DNA from: Oikopleura dioica | Lineage: Eukaryota > Chordata > Appendicularia > Copelata > Oikopleuridae | Assembly: GCA_907165135.1 (NCBI GenBank) | Contig: OU015566.1 | Location: 6,370,157-6,434,156, forward strand | Direction of reading: 5' to 3' | Length of the DNA stretch: 64,000 bases | Part shown: positions 28,271 to 40,300 of the stretch, piece after piece | Numbering within the stretch: position 1 is the stretch's first letter | How the letters are laid out: every line of letters starts with the position of its first letter | Position numbers and translations under genes: made by a program | Notes under the pieces: generated by a model | Databases searched by the model: none | The model's input: only the letters and a program-made list of their open reading frames with translations | What the model was told of the DNA's origin: nothing

Positions 28271-29196
28271 CAGGGTTCGAAATCACCTCACTTTAGGGTG
28301 CACTTTTTGGAAAGTGATCGAAAATGAAATTATCACCTCACCCACCTCACCTTTTAATCTTTAAAAAAGACCACTTTGAAGGTGCACCTAAAAGTTCACT
28401 TTTTGGGAAATTTTATCACTTTCACTTCACCTTAAACTTTTTTCAAAAAAGCATTTTGAAGGTGCACCTTAAAGTGCACTTTTTTGGGAAATCACCTCAC
28501 TTTCACTTATCACTTTTGTCACTTTTTTTGCAAAAGGTGCACTTTTTATAGAGTAAAAATTCGCGAGATTTTCGGGTGGCTCCACTTTATATCGGCGTTA
28601 AAGATTTTGCTGGTAAAGGTAGGGGCATGAGCACGGCAACAAGAGAAGACTCAATAAAAAGGCTCTGACACTGGGCCTGACCTGAGTCAGAAAGACACGA
28701 TTAAGTTGCTCATGCTGGGCCAAAGTAAGTAAGAAAGCACTGAAACTTCTTGGAACTTTCAAGTTGAAAGGCCAAAGGAGCCTTACTAGAATTATTTGAT
28801 AATATACATATTAATAACAGGGCTCTAGATTATCTACAAGACAAAGACATTGAACAAAAACCTGTTTTTGGCTCAACCCACGCCCATGCTTGGTCCGCTT
28901 ATATCACCTTCACTTCACCCACTTCACCTTAAAATTGTATGAAAATTGCTCATTTATGGTGCACCTTAAAGTGCACTTTTTCGCAGAAATCACCTCACCC
29001 ACCTCACCTTCAATTTTTTTGAAAATAGCATTTTTAAGGTGCACCTAAAGGTGCACTTTTTTGGGCGATCACCTCACTTTCACTTCACTTTCAACTTTTG
29101 TGACAAAGCGATTTTTAAGGTGCACCTAAAAGTGCACTTTTTTTGAAAATCACCTCACCTTCACCTCACTTTTTTTGAAGGTGATTTCGAACCCTG
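28271..29196. mobile_element. hAT-like non-autonomous element with internal minisatellite
   Basis: Inverted ends CAGGGTTCGAAATCACC and GGTGATTTCGAACCCTG are flanked by an identical 8-bp duplication, GCTCTAAT (28263-28270 and 29197-29204). Eight-base duplications and CAGGG ends are typical of hAT transposons. The interior has two arrays (28275-28550, 28905-29175) of degenerate ~60-70 bp units around AAGGTGCACCTAAAAGTGCAC and ATCACCTCACC. No transposase reading frame is present. Confidence 0.88.
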
Positions 29197-29613
29197 GCTC
29201 TAATCTTTTTAAATCCTGGCGATATCTTCTATTATGGCAACAAAGGGCAATCGTTTATCAACAATGGTTAATATTTAAAAATGATGAATGAATAAAAATT
29301 CAGGGAATAAACGCGCCAAAAAGGTTATATTCGAGTGTTGTTACAAAGGAGCGGCGGTGTAATCCGGCGACCTGTCGGTTTCGCGAGCACGTCATCGACC
29401 GCATTCTTGGAATTTGCATTTAAGCTCACCAAAAAGAATTTTATGAAGCTGCACTTTTGAACGCATTCCTGTGGTGGCATTCGATAGAAAATGAATGGTG
29501 GAAGTTCCGGTTTTGAATATATTTGGGGAGAAATAGAAATAAACCTGAGGTAAATGAATAAACATCTTTATTAAATTTTTGCGTTATTTCCCGGATAAAA
29601 GTGCTAAATTTTC

Positions 29614-29770
29614 GGGGATGTATCTAGACCGACAAGAAAATTTCGACAAGTTTTGCGTGGAAATTACAAACCAATCAGAAGCCTGAATTCGCCCAACCGA
29701 CCAATCAGCAGCCGAGTAGCCGCCCACGCAAAATTTGCCGAAATTTTTTCTCGGTTCCAGATACCATTCC
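29614..29770. mobile_element. MITE-B copy 3
   Basis: Opposite orientation to copy 1: GATGTATCTAGACCGACAAG and CTCGGTTCCAGATACCATTC ends, with CCAATCAG boxes and GCCCACGCAAAATTTG. Confidence 0.8.
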
Positions 29771-30037
29771 AAATTTTCTTCAAAGATGGCGCTTTCCTAT
29801 ATCGGAGCTATTGGTCGGCTAAACTAGGACGATAGGCTATCGTCTGAAAGAATCGTTTAACCAAATAATTATTTTACGCAAGGAACTCTATCATAAATAT
29901 CATCTGTTATCTTTGTTTTAATTTTCTATAGCAAGTTACATATCAGAGATAATTGCTTCTTTTTATGGTGAAAGAGTCGTTTAATCAAATAATTATTTTA
30001 CGCAAAGGACTCTATATGATCTGTTATCTTTCTTTAA

Positions 30038-30377
30038 GGACCCCCCCGTCAGCTTTTTTTGAAAAATCAAATCTCGGAATTTTAAAATTTTGACCCCGAA
30101 AATGGATTCTACAGGTCAAAAAACGATTTTGAGGCTTCATTTTTTGGGGGTCTATCTCGACTCCTTCACCCTCAAAATCGCGTTTGAAAATTGGACTTTT
30201 CGCCGAAAATTGACGATTTTGGCCTAAAAATCGGCAAAGATACCGATATTTCTTGGTCAAATCTTCGTCTTTTCAAGTTTTTGAAGCAAATTTAACTTGA
30301 AGACACATTAGGAACCAAAAATATGGTGTTCTTAAAAATTTCGATTTTTCGGAGAAAAAAGCTGACGGGGGGGGTCC
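30038..30377. mobile_element. TTAA-flanked 340-bp foldback
   Basis: Ends GGACCCCCCCGTCAGC and GCTGACGGGGGGGGTCC; TTAA at 30034-30037 and 30378-30381. Same style as the element at 21642. Confidence 0.85.
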
Positions 30378-30622
30378 TTAACTTTACTAAAGCGAGTTTC
30401 ATATCGGAGATTATTGGTTCTTCCCACCAAAGATACCCGACTAAATCGTGACGACTTGTTCTGCTTAAATTGGGAGGGACCGAGTTGAACCATCTTAATT
30501 AGGATGATAGGCTATCTTTTGAGCAGACAATTATTTTACACTTAGTTTCAAAGAAATATATCATTTGTCATGTTTTAGATTGACCTGATAGGACTCAGCA
30601 GCGCTCTTTATAATTTTCTAAA

Positions 30623-30956
30623 ATGCGAAATAAAAGCGAGTTCTCTCGTAAGATCTGCAATCCAAACGAAAAAAGCATGCTCCTAAAAGGTTTCCTTCAA
30701 AGCCTTCTCCCGTTTGTCGTATTTGGCGACGGGATCAGCCACCAGCGATACATCAACAACGCTTTCAACCATATTTCAACTAATATCGACTATCAAATGG
30801 GGAGACGAACGAATCCAGCAATGGGCTACTTCGGCAACGGCAATGCTCGACTCATTTACCGTAGGCCAAACCGAAAAAATCGCTTTGGAGCTAGTCGATC
30901 TTCTCTTCGAAATCAAATGCGATTTTCCTACAGAAATAGGATGAATGAGTGATTAA
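30623..30956 (+). other. Possible short coding exon, unresolved
   Basis: Two overlapping open frames. One (ATG at 30623) gives a 109-residue basic product. The other, open from about 30714 to 30946, reads as amphipathic helices (IKWGDERIQQWATSATAML, ALELVDLLFEIKCDF) and looks more protein-like, but has no clear start or splice partner. It could be a remnant or an exon of a gene whose other parts I could not find. Confidence 0.25.
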
Positions 30957-31069
30957 TAGTTTCTTTAATTGAGTTTATAAAAAATAGAATAAAATTGATG
31001 TCCAAAAAAAATTAAAATAAAAAATATAACAATAAAAAATATCTTTCTGTAAAGTTGACGTTGGTAATT

Positions 31070-31513
31070 AATTGAATCGTATAATTTGTTTCGACTAGTT
31101 TCGCACGGTCAGGTCCATCATCAGGCATAATTTAAATAACAAAAGAACAGAAAAAGTGAACTCACTTTGACAGGGACCGAAGTCCAAGTGACGAAATAGT
31201 GGGAATTTAGCAGAGGTATAGCGTAAGTCTACAAAAGAAAGGCGCGCGGTTCTCGAAAAATATAATCGCAGATCTAGAGAATACTGACTCATTACCCCCA
31301 GATCTGCGATTATATTTTTCGAGAACAGCGCGCCTTTCTTTTTTAGACTTTTGCTGTACCTCTGCTAAATTTCCACTATTTCGTCACTTGGACTTCGGTC
31401 CCTGTCAAAGTAAGTTCACTATCTCCGTTCTTTTGTTATTTAATTTAAACGGCTAAACTTTAGCCTAATGATCGACCTGACCGTCCGAAACTAGTGGAAA
31501 TAAATTTTACGAT
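31070..31513. mobile_element. Large foldback MITE, about 440 bp
   Basis: Near-perfect palindrome of two ~200-bp arms: CGACTAGTTTCGCACGGTCA on the left pairs with TGACCGTCCGAAACTAGTGG on the right. Inner arms share CAGGGACCGAAGTCCAAGTG, GAAAGGCGCGC and GATCTGCGATTATATTTTTC. A short spacer near 31275-31300 separates the arms. It differs from the other families here. Confidence 0.88.
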
Positions 31514-31840
31514 TTAATTTATAAAGAAATATAAAATAAAAAAATAATAAAAACAAAAAATTTCCAATTAAAAAAAAATATTTAAAAAATCTGTAAAAAT
31601 TCAAAAGAATTATTATAAAAAAAAAATTAAAAAAAATGAAAAAATTTAAAAATAAATAAATACAAAAAAAAATAAAAGTACAAAAAATCAAAATATTCAA
31701 TTGAAAAATATGCAATATAAAAATAAAAACAAAGGAACTTCGAAATAATTCAAAAATAAAACAGAAAATAAAAAAAACACTGAAAAAACACTGTTAAATT
31801 CAATAAAAAATCTGTTAATAAAATGTACATATGTATATAT
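31514..31840. repeat. A/T-rich low-complexity stretch
   Basis: Over 300 bp of A-rich sequence interrupted by T runs, following the foldback directly. Open frames here (Phe/Ile/Leu-rich on the minus strand) are compositional. Confidence 0.7.
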
Positions 31841-34800
31841 GTAAATAGATAATTCGTTGAGTTATTTTGCTGGAATATCCAAATTTTGGATTTATTCATT
31901 ATGGCGCAGAACTAAGTGTACTTCTATGTGAGACAATTTGACCAGAGAAAAAGCCGCTTGTACTATTCATTTACGTGTAAGCCGCTTTAGCTAGAAAGAG
32001 AAACCACGTGTAGTGCGGCGTCGGGCCTTCGATGTGAATCTACGAAGTGCTTTGGGAAAGCCACTTGTCCGATTCATATCGTTGCCTCCTTTTCTGGAAT
32101 TGGAGCTCCCTATCAATATGACTTTCTTTCGCTGGGCCGCTTATCAGCAGCACCAAGATAATCCCGAGCCACGAGTATAAATACAGGGACAAGAAATGGC
32201 ACTTTCAGGAAAAGGGGTTTACCAGCCTCGCCACAAACAAGGTTCAAGAGAGTAAGCGGAAGCTTCTATTTTGCTCCTTTTTTATTTTCCTCATGAGCTT
32301 GTCAGTGAGCAACGGCTTTGGAATGCTCCGCAACTTGTTGCAGGTGCATAACTGAAGGGATTGGCGCTTGATTAGTAGTGGACCCGTGAGGTCCAGAATT
32401 TTACTTTTTGCAAATCGCGGAATTGCTCGGCACGTCGCTCAATTTGCTCGAACACGAGAATTTTATCCGAGCCACATGACTCGATTTCCGAAAAAAATGA
32501 TGCGAAATGCATTTCGCGGACTTCAAAAATGGATGTAAAAAGAGCAAAAAGAAAAAATACCGTTATTACAAAACTTCTGTAAGAACAAAAAACGGATACG
32601 ACCATAATGCCTGTAGATTGTCATGTTCCACGTTTTGTACGAATTCGTGCTAGCATGGAGTTATCTACTTGAATCCGCTTATTTTCAACTCGGCACGTAA
32701 CCAGTATCAGGGACCCAAAAAACTTGTATCACAAGATTCAGACATTTTTTTGCCCAACATTTTCCGTCACACTGCAGGATCAAAATCCTAAATTGTCGAT
32801 TTCTGCGATTTGATTGGCGTACAATGAGATTTTTCTTGAAAAACGAGGTCAAAAGTGACGAATCAATCACTTTCAATTCGCGCCCAAGAGTTGTTGCTCA
32901 GTTCAACCGCGAAAGTTTTCACCAGTCATTCTCGACCAATGCTTTTAATTTTTTAATTTCCTGAAAAGAAGCGAAAGCTTTTTTTTTGTTTAAAACTTAG
33001 CCACAAAGAATAAACTTTGGGTGTCTTTTGAAACCTGCGTTGCAAATCGGTTTTATTGCACGCGATTGTATATGGACTTTCTTATGCGTAAAGGGGATGG
33101 ACGTAATTGAGCCGTGTGGACAGGTGGAGACAGCTGGATGAACAGGCAACTTGCCATTCATTCAGTTTGATTCCCGATTCTCGAAAATCGTGCTTGATGA
33201 ACGCGTGTTTCCAAAGCGACTCCGGTTCGGAAAAATGTGATTTCGAATACTTAAAACTAAGAGTTACCGCAATTGTCGACCTTTTTTTCTTTTTTGGACG
33301 GCCGAATCTCTACCATAGCTCATTGATCCTTTAAAAATTTAAGTTGACTAAAATAAATAAAAGTTAATTAATAGAAAAATATGCATTGAAATCAAATTAG
33401 AAAGCGACTTGATGACCTTGAGAGATCCAGTTTGGCGCAAAGATGTAACCTAGGTGGTGCTATCTAGAACGACCGCAGAGTTATTCGAGCAGCATGAGAT
33501 AAGACTTGACCGAGCTGATAGCAATCAGCCACCATTTTATTCTGATCATCAGCGCTTTTAGAATCGAGAATTGTCCAGCTTCACATTTTCGCAATTAGAA
33601 GTGTTTCAAAGAAGTCATTTATAGTGAAAAGAAAAGGTTCGAGACATTTTCCAAAAAAGTGGTTAATATGCCCTTCTACCGTGATGATGACCCTTGAGGT
33701 TAATTTCTCAAGTGTCTCTTACAGTCAATAAGCCCCTTTACTTCCTCGCTAGCTTCGTGAGAAAAAGTCTTGTCTTTTCGGAAATGAGGCCGTGTCAGAG
33801 CGGATTGTTTTCATAAAAGCGATCATCCGAATCAGTTTAGCCGCAATAGCACTTGAAATAAGTAGCTTCTCCCTACTTTTTCAATTACTACCAGTAGTCA
33901 GCTTGTTTTTTGTTTCCGCATAAATCCTGAGTAAAAAGCGAGATAATAAGGTGACCACATGAGCGCGCGAATTATGAGCCACAAAATATTCAACCACAAG
34001 AAGATGCCCAAGAAAGGCCGATTATTTATCTCATTCAGAAGAATTCGCAGCACGATTGCGATTTTAATGCTGTAAATTATTTGCTCAAGGCATATTTCAA
34101 CCAATAAGAGCTCTTCAGAACATCCATAGATGGCGCAATAAAACGGCACTTTGCTGAGCCAATCAAAAGCCTGGAATCTTTAACAGGTGGCGCTGTTGTA
34201 GTGATGATCGATTTAATCCAATCATAGGGCATTATCCATTGCTCAACGCAAATCTTGCCGTTATTTCGCAATCAAACAGTAGAAAGTCTGTCCGGAAATG
34301 CCCAAGAATCGCCTGTTTGGAAAGATTTTTTGGGGAAAAACTTGGCCGCGCCCGTTGTAGAAACGATTGCTGGACGACGTGTTCAAATAACTCTTTCCGG
34401 CGAAAATGCAAAGGCCTGCCATGTCTCCAACTGGCAACTTGGGCATTTGAGGGGATGGCGCTAGAATTGAGCATAAAATACGTGTCCCCAAGTGTTGACG
34501 CAAGAAGCTGATTTAGAACCCGTTCTGACTCTGTATTCCTCGGTAGAAGAATCGAAAATATTTGCACAAAAAATCGTTTTTCCAAATTCAAAAAACATAT
34601 TTTCATATCATTCCCAGAAATGATACTTGACCAAAATCCACGTCTCAGGCATCTCATTTTACCTGAACTGAGCGTTTTTTATCAATTTGGCGCTCTAGAA
34701 TTTCCGTAATAACTATTCTTAACGCTCAAATTTCGAGCGAAGGGAATGGATCAACAATTAAAGTTGCTTTTTTGGGGCTGGAAATGTTCGGAAAAGGCTC

Positions 34801-36862
34801 AATTGAGTGTCGAAAAAAGGATGATTCCGATCCAAATTGAATTTTATTTCTTAGGCGCCACTGTTGCCAGATGTGAAAAGGGGATTGCCCGAATGACACG
34901 TGGAAAAACCGAAACTACAACAAAATCGCTAGAATACAAGAAAGAAAATGCCGTGAACCAAATGTCCGGGCAAAGAGGATCAAAACAACCGTGGCGACGA
35001 AATAAAGTTGCTTCACGTGAATTATGCGCCTGATCTCGTTGGAAAACGAGTATGTTTCGTTGTAGGGGAGAACAAGTTAGTTTTTCGTACGTAACGCGTT
35101 ATTATGAAACATGGTTTTTGCTATTTACGATGCAAATCAAAGAGCTTTTCAAGTTGAGCGAAAAGTCGGCAAAATATTTTTGACACGTCAATTCGAAAAA
35201 AAACATGATTTTATCATGAATAACCATGATTTTAGGTTCTCCGATTTTGCCTTATAAATCCTGTTTTTAAGGGTATACATGGTAAAACGGCATATGTTGG
35301 TGCAGAGCTTTGATGAATATAAAATTTGGCTAGACAAAATAAAGGGTATCAAGTTTGCTTTGGCAATTATTAAGGCTTGACTAGGGGATAATCGTTATTC
35401 ATTAAAATTGAGTTTGAGTTACAGTAGCTCTGGTAGACAGTAGAACGCGCGGCCTGAAAATTTTATCACGCGGTTTCGGTTTGGGATTAGTGGCTTGCGA
35501 GGCTGCTGGATCTAACGGGATTTGAGCGTTGAGATGATCACCTGGCCGACGTGGCCGCCTCATCCCTTGCTGTGAAATTTTCTAATTTTTTCAATCACCA
35601 CCTCGCGGTCTCATCCCATCAGAGTACCGGTCATTTCACAATCTCGTAATCTACACATATTCATTCAACGGCGACGAAGATTATTACGAATTACGAGAAA
35701 AGCTCGAAAATAAGCAGCTCAGAGTTAGGCTTAGGGCTAAGGCTAGGGTCAGGGTTAGGGTTTGAATACGAAAAAAACACCGCAACTTATAAAAAAACCA
35801 GAATCGTTGTTATAAGCTCCAGAACGAAATGCTCTTATCTAGGACTCCTGAAAATCTTCCAGTTTCCAGCCAAAACAGAAAATGTGTTAGCTTATATTTC
35901 CAAAATTCGTGCTTCTTTTATGTATAATTCTCCTGCTGCATGATGATTATTTTGAGTTGACTATGGCATGTTCCGTTGAATTAACTGCTGAACTTTTCTT
36001 TTCATTTTTCCAATTTTAAAGATTAGAAAATTTTAAATTAAACAGAGCTCTATTTCATCCACAAGCAGGAGGTCACGAGTTTGATGACCTGGCTTGTTTA
36101 GGTTCCAGGCGTCTTCACGTAAAACCGCGGCTTTGAAACGTTTCCTTTTTGTTTTGTTGTATAATAAATGGCTGTTATTCCTGAATAAAAATAGCTGCTA
36201 CGTCAGACACTTGCTAAACATAGCCTCTAATCCCCAAACAGGCGGCTGTGATTACAATTGTGACCCGAAACAGATCTTGCTAAATCCACTCGTAAATATC
36301 TAAAAACCACACTTAGGATATGAAGCCTGATAAGAGTTTAATTGTGGCCGTATGTAACAGACCATTTCTCTTCCTGGTAATTGGAGGCCTTATCGAGCTC
36401 ACTTCCAGAAATAGAAATATTCTTATCGCTAAGCTAGGCAATTTATCTCGAGTTTATCTGACGGGCAAGAAATAAAGCTCACTCAGTATGAAAAAAAATT
36501 TTTTTTCAAAGAAGTCAAAATTCACTTTTGTCAAAATTCAACGAATATGGTAAAATTTTTGCTGATAATCACAAATTTGTGCTACTAAAATCATTCATAT
36601 TTATCACTCACGGCTTGGCGAGGCACTTGTCTAGTTGTCAAACTATAAAATAAATGTAACATTTATAGTTCTTGATATATATATAACGATCCATAATTTT
36701 CAAGTCTGCCGGATAGACAACCCGACAACGCCAGGGTTGCTCTAATCCACCCACAAAAACTCTTCGAGAAATTATTTAAAGACTATAACATATAATTAAT
36801 AGACCATAATTTGCGGCGCATAAAACCGATCATTCTCAAGGAATTTTCATCAGATCAACAAA
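31841..36862. other. 5 kb without a supported gene
   Basis: Short open frames near 34230-34660 and 34746-35033 have no start context, splice partners or known domains. A telomere-like run (GGGTCAGGGTTAGGG) lies at 35740-35760. No terminal-repeat element was identified. Sequence just before 36863 includes GCATAAAACC about 40 bp upstream of the ATG and may be promoter. Confidence 0.45.
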
Positions 36863-37243
36863 ATGAGAGAGGCTCTTCTGGTCGGTTTTCTGGTCGGTTT
36901 TGTCCAGACTGCCGCCCCGCATCAACAATTTCTCGACTTCTGGAGCGATCTTGACGATATCGTATCCGACCTTGTCCATCCTCGATACCGGCTTTCCAGA
37001 AAATGGGCGATAAAGATTTCAAAAAAGTACAGAAATACCAAAAAAATGGTGCAATTTTACAACAATGATGAAGATTGCGGTGCGACTCATGAAAATGTCG
37101 AGATGCACGTTTTCGACGAGTTGAAAACTCCTGGTGAAAACATTGGACTTTTAGCGGGAATGATTGAGAATTGGATACAGGAAGCGTTAATTTATTTTCC
37201 TTTCAATTTTAAAACTAAGAAACTCGAAAGACCACTTCATTAA
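36863..37243 (+). CDS. Secreted N-terminal exon, probably 5' part of the mosaic lectin gene
   Basis: ATG at 36863 begins a signal peptide MREALLVGFLVGFVQTAA followed by a mixed charged region (FWSDLDDIVSDL, ISKKYRNTKKMVQFYNNDED) with one Cys. The frame stays open to 37243 (126 residues). It may be a separate small secreted protein. More likely it is spliced to the lectin-like exon at 37381 on the same strand, which has no start of its own, but I found no unique phase-matching donor. A possible small exon (SYVCIEACDQIEIF, 37255-37300) lies between. Confidence 0.5.
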   Translation: MREALLVGFLVGFVQTAAPHQQFLDFWSDLDDIVSDLVHPRYRLSRKWAIKISKKYRNTKKMVQFYNNDEDCGATHENVEMHVFDELKTPGENIGLLAGMIENWIQEALIYFPFNFKTKKLERPLH

Positions 37244-37380
37244 CGCCTATAAAGTCCTACGTCTGCATTGAAGCGTGCGATCAAATAGAGATTTTTAGAA
37301 AATCTCGAAAATCTTTGATTTGGGCTCAAAAAACAGATTATATTTCTTACTCTAAAAATTAATTTGCGAACCCATACTAG

Positions 37381-40300
37381 TCGAGACTAAAGAAGATCGC
37401 ACTCGTGGATGAGCTGAACGATCGGCCCCTCAGAGTTTTTTCATCTCCAGACGATCTTGATTTCACCGAAGCAGCGGCTTACTGTTATCTTGAAAATGGT
37501 TGGCTTGCCGATCCATTTTTCGAGCACGAATTCCAACTGGTGAGTCTTGATTCCGAGACTCCTCCTTCAAGATTTTTATAGATTGAGTCGTACTACGATC
37601 CATCGAAAACATACTGGTTTAACCGTCGTCGTCCAGACGTGTGTGCCACAATAACTCACGATAGAATATTTTCTAATACTAACTGCAAGGAGAAACATTT
37701 TGCAATTTGCATGGCCGGTCAAAGAAAAATTGAACCACCGACGGGTTCTTCTCCGATTACTGATCCTCAGGTAAAATTTAATTTGTTCAAAATAAAAATC
37801 GCTTTTATTCATTCAGCATAACTCAACAACAACTACAACGACCTTGACAACTACGACAACAACAACCTCGAGAGCAACTACTTCAACGACTTCGACAACA
37901 ACTACGGCAACAACGACAACTGCGACAACTACGACGACAACAACTACTACAACTTCTACCACTACGACAACTTCGACAACAACTACCACAACTTCGAAAA
38001 CTACGACAGCTGAGACAACTACGACACCGGCAACAACGACAACTGAAACAACGACAACTACAACAACAACAACTGAAACAACGACAACTACAACAACGAC
38101 AACGACAACTACGACAACAACGACATCTTCTACAACGACAACTTTGACAACTTCGACAACTTCGACAACTACGACAACCACGACAACTTCGACAACTACG
38201 ACAGCTTCGACAACTACGACACCGACAACTACAATAACTACAACTACAAAAACAACAACAGCGACACCTACGACAATAACGACTACTTCTACAACGACAA
38301 CTTCGACAACAACGACAATTTCGACAACAACTACGACAACAACAACTACGACAACCACGACAACGACAATTACGACAACAACGACTTCTTCTACAACGAC
38401 AACAATTTCTAAGTGCCCGATTCACTCGTTGAACACAATGAAAGAATGTTCCATGATTACAGATTGTGATCCTCTTACCCCACAACAAAATAATCTCATC
38501 GCTACGAAAAATGCCACTCTCTATTCTACTATAAGTGTTGATGTTTTTTGCGATAACGCTCTGCCGTTGGGGACTTGGAGAAACATTTTGCGGGTGACTA
38601 ATGGAGAGCATGTAGGCGGCATCGGTAACCGATTTTTTGGAATATGGAGGAAAAACAACAACCCTCAACTTGAAATACAAATAAGTCATCCAACTTCTTC
38701 TGGAAAATACAAGTACACTAACGTGTGGTGCAACCAGGGAGAGTGGAGCACCTATACTTTCGAGCTCAAACCTTTCCCCGGCGATGATGAGATTCTTGCT
38801 TATTCTGTGAAAAAAGACGGAATGGAGTTGATGAGTGGCTTATATCACGTTTGGGGCGCCTACTCTTCTGGTGATCTATATTTTTATGTCAGTGATCCTT
38901 GGTCATCTGATGTTGGATCATCATATCTCGTCAAGAATTTCTTTTTCTGCGATGACACAACGCAAGAAACATCAAAGACTTCATCAACTACAACAACCAC
39001 AACCACAACGACTACAACAACGACAACGACAACCACGACGACAACGACTACTTCTACAACGACAACATCAACAACCACGACAACAACGACAACTTCGACA
39101 ACCACGACAACTTCGACAACCACGACAACTACGACAACAACGACAACTACGACAACAACGACAACTACGACAACTACAACAACTTCGACAACTACGACAA
39201 CAACCGAAACTTCAACCGAGATCTTACCAACTACGACGGTGACGACAACGACCACTCCAAAATGCCCTTTGAGCTTGAGTTACTCTGCGCCTGAGTGTTC
39301 TACGATTGTTGATTGCGATCCTATCGCGCCACAAAAGAACAACCTCATCGCGACGAAAACTGCGGCTCTTCACTTCAGTATTAGTGTTGATGTTTTTTGC
39401 GATAACGCTTTTCCTCTTGGGAACTATAAAAATATTTTACATGTGACAAATGGAGCAAACAAGGGAAGCATAGGCAACCGAGTCTTTGTAATGTGGAGAA
39501 AAATCGACAGTTCTGAAATTATCATTCATATAAGTCATCCGACTTACCACTCTGAAAAGTGGAAAAATGTATTTGTTCCATGCAATCAGGGAGAATGGAA
39601 CACCTACACCCTGGAACTACAGCCTGATGCTGGCGATGAAGGAAAAGTAGCATATTCAGTCAAGAAAGACGGACAAGTGTTGATGGATGGCTCTTACGGC
39701 ATTTCAGGCGCCTATTCTTTTGGTCCACTATACTTTTATGGCAGTGATCCGTGGTATGACGAAGGATCATCATATCTTATCAAGAATTTTTTTTACTGCG
39801 AATCAATAACTACAACTTCAACGACTACTACAACTACAACAACCACAACCACAACGACTACAACAACGACTACACCAACGACAACCACTACAAAAACGAC
39901 AACCACGACGACAACGACTACTTCTACAACGACAACATCATCAACCACGACAACAACGACAACAACTACGACAACTTCTACAACAACGACAACCTCGACA
40001 ACAACTACGACAACTTCGACAACTACGACACGAACTACGACAACAACCACACCGAAAACTTGCGTTGGTTTCCTAAACATGGGCGAAACTAAAGTCAACT
40101 TCGAGACAGCAAAGGCTAATTGCATCGCAATCGGAGGGCAATTGGCCTATTTCGATAACAATGATGAGCTAGCGGCATACAACGCGATCAAACCAACTCG
40201 GAATGAGTGGCTCGGAATCCGACGCGGAAGCGATAACAAATGGTATAACGTTATCGGTGCTGAAGCGTCTATTTACACTTGGGCAGATGGTGAGCCCAAC

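Larger units (their letters stand above)
24937..30622. other. Repeat-rich region without convincing genes
   Basis: Holds MITE-A copies (25329, 26084, 26771), a telomere-like run (27330), an hAT-like element (28271-29196), a MITE-B copy (29614) and a TTAA foldback (30038). The short open frames in between show no splice partners or recognisable domains. Confidence 0.5.

Noticed and set aside
34232-34657. 141-codon minus-strand frame with overlapping plus-strand frames
   Set aside because: Several overlapping frames of similar length, none with motifs or splice support.
37813-38358. Long minus-strand poly-Val and Cys/Arg-rich open frames
   Set aside because: They are complements of ACN-triplet poly-Thr coding repeats (also 38884-39255 and 39793-40125).
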